Origin: Loxodes magnus
Lineage: Eukaryota > Ciliophora > Karyorelictea > Loxodida > Loxodidae
Direction: 5' to 3'
NCBI GenBank assembly: GCA_946699065.1
Contig: CAMPDV010001093.1
Span: forward strand, 59,645 to 123,644
DNA: 64,000 nucleotides
The notes beneath the pieces were generated by a model. The model was not told where the DNA came from and ran no database searches. It saw nothing but the letters and a program-made list of their open reading frames with translations. Position numbers and translations under genes: made by a program. This document shows, in pieces, positions 51,319 through 59,579 of the stretch (position 1 is the stretch's first letter; every line of letters begins with the position of its first letter).

Positions 51319-52233
51319 GAGACAAATGAAAAAATAAAACCATTTAAAATTAATAGATAAGAGAAGAATCTAATTTATATAGAAGTTGATATGTAAGTTA
51401 TTTTAAGATTATAGCTAGAATTAAAACTTTTAGGAAGAATAAATACCACAATTAAAAATAAAAGATAAAATCAACGTAAGAAATTTGATACTTATCTAAT
51501 AATAATGATTAGTACCTAATAGTACCTAGTATTACCTAGTTGTACCTAGTTGTACCGAGAAGTTTTACCTAATAGTACCGAGCAGTACCTAGTCGTACCT
51601 AGACGTATCTAGTAGTACCGAGTAGTACCTAATAGTACCTAGTTATACAAAAAGATGAACCTAATAGTACCCCTTAGTGCCTAGTTGTAACAAGAAGTAG
51701 TACCTAAAAGTACCATAAGTACCTAGTTATAACGAGAAATAGCACCTATTAGTACCTAGTCTTACCGAGTAGTAGTACCTAGTAGAACCTTGTAGTACCT
51801 TTGTAGTACCGAGCACTAGTATCTATTCGTATCTAGTAGTACCTTGTAGTACCTAATAGTAACTAGTTTCAACGAGGATTAGTACCTAGTAGTACCTATT
51901 AGTACCTTGTAATACCTATTAGTACCGAGTAATACCTAGTCGTACCTTGAAATAGTACTTATTAGTACTAGTCATACCTAGACGTACCTAGTAGTACCTA
52001 ATATTACCTAGTTATACCTAGTCGTACCTTTTGTTACTTATATTTGTATCATCCCTCTAGGGTATTATATCGAGATTCTCTTTACTATCTCTGCTGGGGT
52101 TTTACTTACTTTAACTTACTTTGATCATTAAAGTACAAAATTTCAAATTTTTGAAAATTTGAAAAAAGAGAAAGCAAAAGAAAAAGTTTGGATAGATGAA
52201 GAATGGAAGGAAGATGATGATGCTTAAGTATGA
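51319..52233 (+). CDS. Repeat-containing frame with hydrophobic segment and acidic tail (ciliate code)
   Basis: A single TGA-free frame of 304 codons runs from just after a TGA at 51316 to a TGA at 52231. The first ATG is at 51391, giving 280 residues. The N-terminal ~50 residues are unique and basic (KNKRQNQRKKFDTY). A long middle section encodes an imperfect ten-residue repeat of the type STxQYLVVPN, because three 10-bp DNA repeats make ten codons. Next comes a hydrophobic stretch at about residues 216-244 (GYYIEILFTISAGVLLTLTY) that could be a membrane helix. A charged C-terminus follows, ending VWIDEEWKEDDDAQV. The unique ends look coding; the repeat is open in every frame and is not evidence by itself. 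I recognise no family. No signal peptide is evident. It could be one gene or two short exons joined by an open repeat. Confidence 0.45.
51511..52030 (+). repeat. Decanucleotide tandem repeat (AGTACCTAGT type)
   Basis: About 50 imperfect copies of a 10-bp unit, AGTACCTAGT, with variants such as AGTACCGAGT, AGTACCTAAT and TGTACCTAGT and occasional extra bases. The unit length is not a multiple of three, so the reading frame rotates with each copy and the peptide repeats every three units. It lies entirely inside the open frame 51319-52233. Confidence 0.95.
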
Positions 52234-52585
52234 AGCACTTTAAGTGCTACCGTTTGAGAAAATAAGATTCAATATAAGTAATAAAAAGTAGAAAAGAGAC
52301 TTGAAAGAAAAAAATGATGGGTTTGATGAATAAGTATGTGTGACAAAGGCGTGAATCTAAAAATTGAGAAATGCATATATAAGAAATGAAGGTTGGCTAA
52401 GAAGGTAAAAAGATCTTGATGCCTATGGTGGTGGCCTAGCGTATATTTTTTAAGACAAGTAGGGGTAAAAAGTGGGTTGCGGGTTCCACTGTTTTTATTT
52501 TGGAATGAAAAAAGGATAAAAAGGCATAATAAAGGAACTTTAAACTTTTCGATAAAATTCGAGATATAAATTTTTGTTAAAAAAG
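52234..52585. other. Spacer between the repeat gene and the tRNA relic
   Basis: This is of higher GC content than most of the island but has many TGA codons in the plus frames. A plus-strand frame near 52390-52530 reads KDLDAYGGGLAYIF and vaguely recalls an RNase H active-site region. The match is too short and runs on through the tRNA relic, so I do not call it. Confidence 0.4.
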
Positions 52586-52657
52586 TAGCGAGGAGTAGTT
52601 TCGATCTACCGACCTCTGGGTTATGGGACCACTGTGCTTCCACTGCGCTAGTTTTCT
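52586..52657 (-). pseudogene. Initiator tRNA-Met (CAU) pseudogene with Pol III signals
   Basis: Read on the minus strand, 72 nt match the eukaryotic initiator tRNA. The A box is TAGCGCAGTGG, the anticodon loop is CCCATAA, AGGTC forms the variable loop, the T-loop is ATCGAAA (initiator type) with a paired T-stem, and CCTCGCT plus A forms the 3' end. A T6 run directly downstream fits a Pol III terminator. It is defective: the 5' strand of the acceptor stem is AGAAAAC where AGCGAGG is needed, so only three of seven pairs form. The D-stem and both ends of the anticodon stem also have mismatches. It is therefore a relic or a tRNA-derived retroposed fragment, which could still be transcribed from its internal promoter. 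Confidence 0.8.
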
Positions 52658-52887
52658 TAATTATCTTCAGTTAAATAAAATAAATCATTTCTACTTTAAG
52701 CCTCTCTTCTTCCATTTTGTTAATAGATTTATTGAAAAAGAACTGAAATTTATTTTGAATTCGCTCGAGAAACTAGGACTAAACTTTATTATTGCATGTA
52801 TAATAAAAAAATTGAAAGTTTGATAAAAGCATTTTAATTATTTAAGAAAAGTTAAACTTAAATTAAATTTATAAATTTAGGAGTTTA

Positions 52888-53290
52888 TCATAAGAGTTTT
52901 TCTATTTATTCTGTACTATTCTAAGGGGAGACAGGAGTAAAACAAATTTTAGTCTTACACTTTCTGACTGATTTCTTAGCTAACTTCTCAAAGCCAGAAT
53001 TTTTTAAGTTTTTTTCCTAGAACAATTTCTAAGCCTTTAAGTGGCATCTATAGTAAATATTAATCACTGAGAGATTATTCTAAAAATGGTTTTTTAAATT
53101 AAAACCAAACTTGATAGCTCTCCTTATTATATTACGCCATTTAGGAATTACTTTTTTATTTATTTCATATTTAGTAATCACATCTTAGTATTTGATCTAA
53201 TAATAATTAGTTTTTTCCCAACTATTAATTAATTTAATAATTAGTCCTATTTTTATTTAATTTAATTTTTCTTTCTTTTTATTTTACTAA
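52888..53290 (-). CDS. 3' part of an unknown gene interrupted by the inverted-repeat element
   Basis: With TAA/TAG as Gln, the minus strand is open from the edge of the inverted-repeat arm (53290) to a TGA at 52888, about 134 codons, with no usable ATG. Composition is convincingly coding: it has Trp, Arg, Cys, Pro and Gly in stretches such as VIPKWRNIIRRAIKFGF and FEKLAKKSVRKCKTKICFTP. It is basic, with no domain I recognise. The missing 5' end appears to lie across the element at 56302-56366. Removing 53291-56301 leaves a frame of 156 codons (65 + 403 nt) that begins at ATG 56366, directly after a TGA. The gene therefore seems to be split by the element. Its expression would need precise excision, or it is dead. 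Confidence 0.65.
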
Positions 53291-54156
53291 TTATATTCAA
53301 TAAAAAATGGCTTCTAAGAAATAACAGAACTTTGAACAAAACATTTAAACAGGAAAATTCTCTAAAAAATAAAAAAGCGAAATAATTACAATGAGTGAAA
53401 GTGAGAAATATGATTGATATGACGAACATTAACCACTTGGAAATCCAGAATTAAAAAAACTTCCGACACAAACTCAAATAAAAATATTATCTAAGTCATT
53501 AAAAGATTTTATGTTTAAAAATAGATACCTCACTGATAAAGTAGAAAAATTAGAAAAACTAATAACGTCTTTACTTGAGAAACAATATTAATAATCATAA
53601 GAAATAAAAAAAAAATGGAAAAAAGAATTCTTTAAATTTAATAATAAATTCAGGTAACGCCATTTTTGTTTTAACAGAATTAATCAGATCCTATGGAAAT
53701 AGAAAATGAAGCCTCAAATTAAAATAAGCAGTAAACATTTATTTAAAATAAGTAGTAAATTTAAATTAAATAAGTGTTACAGGATAATAGTTTAAAAGAA
53801 GAATAAAATGCTACGTGTGCAATAAATAGCACCAATGAAAATGCTGCTACTAACTAAGCGAAATTTAAAGAAAGAATAAATAAGATTCTTTTAGAAAACT
53901 ATTTAGGATATATCCAACATAAAGCGGAAAAATGTCTAGAAAAAAATTCTTTAATTTAAATCTTAATCCTTAGATAAATAATTAGGAACGCTAAGTGAAG
54001 ACCAAAACTATTCCGAATATTAAAGGATGGTGCACTAATGAAGTGCTACACCGCCTAACTAAGACTAGTAGAAATTCAAGACAAACTCATAGAGACAAGC
54101 TGATAGAATAGGTCAGATGGCTGACTACCAAGGCCCCAACAAAGCTTTTTAACTTT
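53291..54156 (+). repeat. Left arm of the inverted repeat (866 bp)
   Basis: Position x in this arm pairs with position 109589 minus x in the right arm. By reading the two arms against each other I found only one difference. At 53955-53962 this arm has ATTTAAATC and the other, on its own strand, has ATTCAAATC. In the arm gene this is codon TAA versus CAA, a silent change only if TAA means Gln. Even the A10 run at 53606-53615 has the same length in both arms. Confidence 0.95.
53307..53998 (+). CDS. Arm gene, left copy; frame broken by TGA and an A-run shift
   Basis: The ATG at 53307 lies 16 bp inside the arm. The first frame reads MASKKQQNFEQNIQTGKFSK onward, meets a TGA at 53415, then continues in the same frame. 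It has a Lys/Leu/Glu-rich segment likely to form a coiled coil (KDFMFKNRYLTDKVEKLEKL). At an A10 run (53606-53615) good coding sense passes to another frame that has its own ATG at 53615. That frame runs 127 codons to a TGA at 53996, with DPMEIENEASNQNK and FKERINKILLENYLGYIQHK. So this is either one gene with a one-base shift plus a TGA, or two ORFs. GT...AG stretches at 53401-53448 (48 bp) and around 53656-53679 (24 bp) could be introns. The first would remove the TGA, but neither fixes the shift. Function unknown. Confidence 0.6.
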
Positions 54157-54871
54157 AACTTTAACTTTATTAACTTTTATGAAATTTTTAATAATTTTCT
54201 CTTAGTTAAGAGATTATCTTTAAGTTTAAATTATCTCCGATTTCTTTTATTTTAATTAATTAGATTTAATTTCGGATGCTTAAGAATTAAGGTTTAAATT
54301 TTAATGTCTTTAAAAAATGAATTTAGAAAATAGAAAAACACTATTTTATTTTCTCATAATTATAAATAAAAATTTAGGCTGAAATCTAACTTTAAACTTT
54401 TCATATAAATTTTAATTTTCCGAAATTTAAGTTTATTTAGAGTCTTTACTAAAACAATTTATTTTACAAAATTTATTAATTAGATACTTACAATAAAAAT
54501 TAGTGAACCTTTATCGAATGTTTAGCTTAAAAACCTTTGACATAATGTCAATAAATTTTCTAAAGTTATTTTTTGTTGTCTTAGAAATTATTTTACGATA
54601 AAACAAAAATAAAATAATAGGTTTTACTCTAATGCATACTTTAAATTTGCCCTTATTTCTTAATATAAGTTATGTTTACCTTTTATTTTTTGCTTTTTTT
54701 TTAATTACTAAAATTACTATTTATCATCTAAAAAATTTCATAAAGTCAAGAATAGATAATAAAGTTATTTTTTTAATTATGATATAACTTTCGAATGAAA
54801 TATTTTTATATTGTAATATTTTATTTTCTATTTTATACATTTTTTGTCTGATTTCATTATAAAACACTCAA
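54157..54871. other. Core spacer upstream of the core gene
   Basis: The arm ends at CTTTTTAACTTT and is followed by two further AACTTT units, then about 700 bp of AT-rich DNA without a convincing frame on either strand. It probably holds the promoter of the core gene at 54872. Confidence 0.5.
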
Positions 54872-55513
54872 ATGAAGCTTCCTAGTTTAGAATTTTTTGG
54901 AATCCAGCAGATACATTCTGATGAGAGTGATTCTTTTACTGATGAGCTTAGTGTTATAGTTTTGAAAGAAAACTTCATTAATTGTTAGTATTAGATAGAA
55001 GAAATTAATGGTATTTCTTTAGAAGACCTGGACTATGTAGAGAGGACTTCTTAAGTTAAATTGAATGTGGTAATCTAGAAGTTATTAGAGTTAGGCTTCG
55101 AGTTTTCAAACTAACAAGTGTTTTACAAAGCGTAAAACATGATCTTTTTTTATGCTGGCGCTTTTCCTAATTTATCAGATGTTTATGTTCCTTTCATTTA
55201 CCCTAATAAAGTTTTCCTAAAAATTCGCAAAGTTATTTAATATAATATTGAGAATTGCATCTTACCTTATAGTAAAATAGAGTAAAAATAAAGAGATTAA
55301 AATAATTAAAAAGAAGGTGATCTTGCTGAAAGTTTAAAAGAAGACAACATTTAAGCTTCCTAAGTAAATTTAGATGAAAATAAAGAATAGAAGAGTAATC
55401 ATAAGCAGGAATAATCTTCATAAAAAAAGTTAAAAGTTAAAAAGCTTTGTTGGGGCCTTGGTAGTCAGCCATCTGACCTATTCTATCAGCTTGTCTCTAT
55501 GAGTTTGTCTTGA
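54872..55513 (+). CDS. Core gene of the inverted-repeat element, 213-residue protein of unknown function
   Basis: Under the ciliate code an ATG at 54872 opens 213 codons that end at a TGA inside the right arm. The protein is acidic at the N-terminus (QIHSDESDSFTDELSVIVLK and EEINGISLEDLDYVERTS). It has a hydrophobic-aromatic middle (VFYKAQNMIFFYAGAFPNLS and DVYVPFIYPNKVFLKIRKV) and a hydrophilic Gln/Lys/Glu-rich linker at about 143-187. It closes with LCWGLGSQPSDLFYQLVSM, encoded by the arm. The frequent Asp, Glu, Gly, Pro and Val and the intact frame make it the best gene in the element. I recognise no domain, and no transposase catalytic motif is visible. It may be a structural or DNA-binding accessory protein. 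Gln is written mostly as TAA or TAG. Confidence 0.8.
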
Positions 55514-56298
55514 ATTTCTACTAGTCTTAGTTAGGCGGTGTAGCACTTCATTAGTGCACCATCCTTTAATATTCGGAATAGTTTTGGTCTTCACTTAGCG
55601 TTCCTAATTATTTATCTAAGGATTAAGATTTGAATTAAAGAATTTTTTTCTAGACATTTTTCCGCTTTATGTTGGATATATCCTAAATAGTTTTCTAAAA
55701 GAATCTTATTTATTCTTTCTTTAAATTTCGCTTAGTTAGTAGCAGCATTTTCATTGGTGCTATTTATTGCACACGTAGCATTTTATTCTTCTTTTAAACT
55801 ATTATCCTGTAACACTTATTTAATTTAAATTTACTACTTATTTTAAATAAATGTTTACTGCTTATTTTAATTTGAGGCTTCATTTTCTATTTCCATAGGA
55901 TCTGATTAATTCTGTTAAAACAAAAATGGCGTTACCTGAATTTATTATTAAATTTAAAGAATTCTTTTTTCCATTTTTTTTTTATTTCTTATGATTATTA
56001 ATATTGTTTCTCAAGTAAAGACGTTATTAGTTTTTCTAATTTTTCTACTTTATCAGTGAGGTATCTATTTTTAAACATAAAATCTTTTAATGACTTAGAT
56101 AATATTTTTATTTGAGTTTGTGTCGGAAGTTTTTTTAATTCTGGATTTCCAAGTGGTTAATGTTCGTCATATCAATCATATTTCTCACTTTCACTCATTG
56201 TAATTATTTCGCTTTTTTATTTTTTAGAGAATTTTCCTGTTTAAATGTTTTGTTCAAAGTTCTGTTATTTCTTAGAAGCCATTTTTTATTGAATATAA
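55433..56298 (-). repeat. Right arm of the inverted repeat (866 bp)
   Basis: This is the reverse complement of 53291-54156, of equal length, with one substitution seen by eye. It contains the minus-strand copy of the arm gene. It also contains the last 27 codons of the plus-strand core gene, whose stop codon at 55511 lies inside the arm. Confidence 0.95.
55591..56282 (-). CDS. Arm gene, right copy (minus strand); same frame breaks as the left copy
   Basis: This is the mirror copy of the arm gene: ATG at 56282, TGA break at 56172-56174, frame switch at the T10 run (A10 on its own strand), second ATG at 55974 and final TGA at 55591-55593. The two copies encode the same products, because the only base difference exchanges TAA for CAA at a Gln codon. 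Sharing of the breaks by both arms means the breaks predate, or were copied with, the duplication or gene conversion of the arms. Otherwise the two ORFs are genuinely separate. Confidence 0.6.
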
Positions 56299-56301
56299 TA
56301 A

Positions 56302-56366
56302 ATTAAATTAAAAATCTACATATAATATTTTCTAGATTTTGAATAAACGTCTAAAGTAATAATCAT
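56302..56366 (-). CDS. Candidate 5' exon or fragment of the gene split by the element
   Basis: The minus strand reads ATG at 56366 directly after an in-frame TGA. It then reads 21 complete codons plus two bases up to the element's flanking TAA. The peptide starts MIITLDVYSKSRKYY. If the element and one TAA copy are removed, this frame continues without a break into 52888-53290. The fragment is short, so the evidence rests on phase, the ATG position and composition, not on homology. Confidence 0.5.
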
Positions 56367-57782
56367 TCATCCTTAAGTTATTTTATTTAATAAATAAATA
56401 ATTTAAATATTCTAAAATTTTTTATCTTATTTTAATAAATATCTAATATCTAATTTTTAATTTTTATTTTCAATTATATTATTTTCAATAAGTTAAGCTT
56501 TTTAATTTATTATTTAAACAAATATTAAAAAGAAAGTTTATATTTATTTATTATATGTAAAATAATAAATGTTTAACGAAAAAATTGGCAAGAAAAGTTT
56601 ATAAGTATATTATACTTAAAATTAGTTTGTTTTCTTAATTTCCAAAAATTAGTAAATTTAGTAAAAATAATATAATCTCTAATTAAAAATAAAATCTTAT
56701 TTTAAGTTTTAATTTGCAAGTTGGAAATTCGTTTAAGTTACATTTCGTGATATTTTTAGGCTCGATTAACTTCTCAAAAACTAAGGAAGTTTGATTTTAA
56801 TTTTTTTAAAAAGAATTATTTAGTTATATTTTGGTTATAATTATAAAAAATAATAAATTAGCTTATAGTAATTTAATTCTAAAAGCTTATTAAAATAATT
56901 AATTTTTTAATTATTCATTTTATATATTTTTCTTTTAGCTTACTTATTTAAATTCTCGCTACTCTAGCTTATCATTAAACAAAAATTGAAAGTTGGCTTT
57001 AATTCTAATAAGATCATAATAAATGATTAAAGATTAGCATCTTTTTGTTCGCAATTTAAAATTTTATAAATTTGATTATAGAATAGTTACAAAATCTAAT
57101 AAAAAGCTTAAAATAATTGTAATTAAGTAAATCTAAGTAATAATCACAATATACCTAATATTTTTTAATTTTTATACAGTTGTTTCAAAAATAAATTGCT
57201 TAATAGCATTTTTTAAGGTACGTAGCACATGTTTAATAATGAGTAATTTAGTAATTTTGTATTTAATATATTATATTTAATTAAAAAACTATTATTAATA
57301 ATATTATATTACAATCTAATTAAAAATATTAAGTTAAATGGGTTTAATTTCTTTATTATTATTTATAGTTTAGTTTAAAATTAGACAATTAATTAAAGTT
57401 ATTTTATAAATCTTCATAAATAAATTACATTAATCTTTATTATTTTCTACCTTGAAATAATAAAAATACTTTTAACATCTAGAAAAAATGTAATCTATAG
57501 AATAAATAATTAATAAAAAATTACTAATATACTTTAATTAAGTTTTAAAATAATATAAAATAGATAATAGATAAAATCTTAATCAATGCTTTACTAATTA
57601 TAAAATATTAATTCCATGCAAACTATTATTTTCAAAAGTATAAGTATAAATATAGATAAAAAAACTTTATTACAAATATTACAAAAATACATTTTTTATT
57701 TAATCATTATCATTAATATAGTTCGTTTTTCGGCTTAAAAATATAATTTTTTATTTGTATAATCAGCTCTTCTCCTAACTTT
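56367..57782. other. AT-rich spacer, no gene supported
   Basis: Read on both strands. There are many short frames of Lys/Asn/Ile/Phe composition and nothing with a persuasive sequence. On the minus strand, codons directly after the TGA at 57783 (KVRRRADYTNKKLYF) continue in frame with the next feature and might be an extension of it. Confidence 0.5.
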
Positions 57783-58040
57783 TCACTGTCTTGCATTTAA
57801 TCTTAAATGTTTCTTTCTCCAGATTTTTCTAGTTAATGAGGGATAAAAGTCAGATTCTCTTTCTTTCAATTCCTAGAATTTTATTTCGTCAAATTTTACT
57901 TATTATTCTTTTTTATCTTGGACATTTCCTTTGTAAGAGTTAAATTAGATTGTACATGTAACATTAATTTATTTAATTAAAATATTAATTTTAACTAACT
58001 TAATTATATAAGAATCTATATAGCTAAAAAATGCTTTCAT
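57783..58040 (-). CDS. Short unknown gene fragment (ciliate code)
   Basis: The frame runs from ATG 58040 to a TGA at 57783, 85 residues. The N-terminal third is AT-driven and may not be coding. From about residue 40 onward the sequence is rich in charged residues, Trp and Pro (KFDEIKFQELKERESDFYPS and LTRKIWRKKHLRLNARQ) and looks real. After the TGA the same frame continues with a basic stretch, so the TGA may be a mutation in a longer gene. I recognise no family. It lies divergent from the transposase relic and could belong to the same element. Confidence 0.4.
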
Positions 58041-58423
58041 TTTTATAATATAGCAAGTAAAAAAGCAATATTAAAGTTAAATATACTAAAACTAAAAAAT
58101 CATTTATATAGTTAAATTTCTTTTTTTGTATATATGTTTATTTTTATATTTAACATCTTTCTAAATAAAATATTTTTTAAATTACTTATAAAATTATTAA
58201 TAAATATATATCTGCTAGTTTATTTGAGATTTTAGTTATAACAAATTATTTTTTAATCTATAAAATAAAAATTTAATTTAAAGCTTAAATATTTTGCTTA
58301 TGTATATTTTTTATTTTAATCTAAAAAATAAAAGATTGTACAAGTTAATTTTTATCTTTGAAAATTGGTTTTAATAATAAAAAAGAAATGATGAAAAACC
58401 AACGGAAAAGATGATAGGATTGA
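58041..58423. other. AT-rich spacer, start of the transposase locus not resolved
   Basis: It is mostly non-coding AT-rich DNA. Near 58388-58500 a second frame (NDEKPTEKMIGLSKKIL) overlaps the start of the transposase frame. The true 5' end of that gene may lie here after a frameshift or intron. Confidence 0.4.
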
Positions 58424-59579
58424 GCAAAAAAATTTTAGCGGCTCTAAAATAACAGGCTTTAAAGTATCCTAGAAAGACTAGGATCAGGAAAAAAAGATTA
58501 AAAAGTTGCCCACCAAATTGAATTTCTCACCTTTGAGGAAAAAGCTAGAATATAGGCTAAAAATATATTGAACTCAGAAGTATCTTATTTTATCACCAAA
58601 TAATAAATAAGATTTTATAAGCGGATTAAAGTTTTGCTTGACAGCCAGTAAGAAGTCAAAAAGTTGAAGAAAAATAATAAGAAATTAATGTAAAAATTGA
58701 AATAGCAGAAGGAACAGAATCGAGACCCATGGCTTAAGAAAGAGACCTTAATTCGTTTAAAATACTTCACAAGACAAGAATAGAAAATCATAAACAAGCA
58801 ATAGAAAAAGAAAGATTTTGGTTAATAAGATAGAAAAATAGAAAAATTAGAATAATGTAAAAGATGGTGTGAGCTGAATTTTGATCGTCTGATCAAACCC
58901 TCAAATCTATTGGTTAAGAACAAGTTCCTATTCTTTTGCTATAAATATTGCTAGTCAGATCAAGATTTAGCAAGAGATCAAGGTCTTTGAACTATTCCAA
59001 TCCTGGTAGAGACTCAATACCTTGAAGCCTATAGCGACGGAGCTCCCCAACATCAGTTTTTTAATAAGCAAAAAGTTATCCTTGTTATGTCCACGAAGGG
59101 ATTGCTGATGTCGTCAACTGCAAAGGAGTTTGCAGTTCTATTTTTTTAGAAAAATCTCTTTTAGATAATTAAAAAAATCAACAAAAATTACAATAAAGAA
59201 AATAAGGAAATAACTTAATGATAACCAAAGGAGAAAAAACTCAAGATTTAAACCCAAATGAGAAAAAAATGATATTAAAATAGCTCTTAAAAGCTTTTTC
59301 AAATATGCAATTAATTTTACATACTAAAATAGTAATAAACTACTTAAAGAATTAGAAGAGATAACTTCAACTATTACTAAAGGATTAAAATCATATTGCA
59401 ATAAATTCGGAAATGTTTAAAAGAAAAAAGATACCATGCATTATCTAGGCGAAAGAATAATTCAAGGACCATAGAACTAGACAAGAAAAAGAGTTGCAAA
59501 GATTTGTATACTTTTATGTTTAGCTTCTAGAGCAATCTTGAGGTTGAAATATCTCCAAAATCGCAAAACATTAATTTGA
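58424..59579 (+). pseudogene. Decayed DDE-type (possibly MULE-like) transposase
   Basis: Three consecutive coding frames under the ciliate code make up one broken gene. Segment one (58424-58990) starts after a TGA, has Lys/Gln-rich helices, then CKRWCELNFDRLIKPSN and CYKYCQSDQDLARDQGL, and meets a TGA at 58988. The same frame goes on to LEAYSDGAPQHQFFNK (SDG at 59033-59041). This resembles the second catalytic Asp region, often SDGxxxHF, of several cut-and-paste transposase families. At about 59070 sense moves to a frame with CYVHEGIADVVNCKG, recalling the His-Gly and following Asp/Lys pattern of such enzymes. At an A7 run near 59262-59268 it moves again to a frame that ends at TGA 59577 (EELEEITSTITKGLK-like and TRKRVAKICILLCLASRA). 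One TGA and two shifts suggest a dead copy or sequencing indels. Family assignment is by motif only. Confidence 0.6.

Larger units (their letters stand above)
53291..56298. mobile_element. 3.0-kb inverted-repeat element (866-bp arms, 1,276-bp core)
   Basis: Two 866-bp arms in opposite orientation, 53291-54156 and 55433-56298, enclose a core with one gene. The outer ends start TTATATTCAATAAAAAATGG. TAA is present directly outside both ends (53288-53290 and 56299-56301), consistent with a 3-bp target duplication. That is weak evidence alone in AT-rich DNA, but it is supported by the frame that is restored when the element is removed. Each arm carries a copy of the same gene reading inward. No transposase was recognised inside, so it may be non-autonomous, use an unfamiliar enzyme, or be a developmentally eliminated sequence. 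Long inverted arms recall the Tlr class of Tetrahymena germline elements, but I cannot show homology. Confidence 0.8.

Noticed and set aside
52390..52530. DLDAYGGGLAYIF stretch resembling an RNase H active site
   Set aside because: It is a single short similarity without the other catalytic positions, and the frame runs through the tRNA relic.
52269..52643. Minus-strand ORF beginning MEAQWSHNPEVGRSK
   Set aside because: Its first residues are simply the translated initiator tRNA relic. The rest has no coding features.
52623..52823. Plus-strand 66-residue ORF
   Set aside because: It starts inside the antisense of the tRNA relic and has no recognisable domain.
53656..53679. 24-bp GT...AG segment (starting GTAACGCC) as an intron of the arm gene
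   Set aside because: Its length is a multiple of three and removal does not repair the frame change, so the sequence does not decide it.
55233..55421. Minus-strand 62-residue ORF
   Set aside because: It is antisense to the core gene of the inverted-repeat element, which has far better coding sense.
58615..58797. Minus-strand 60-residue ORF
   Set aside because: It is antisense to the first segment of the transposase relic.
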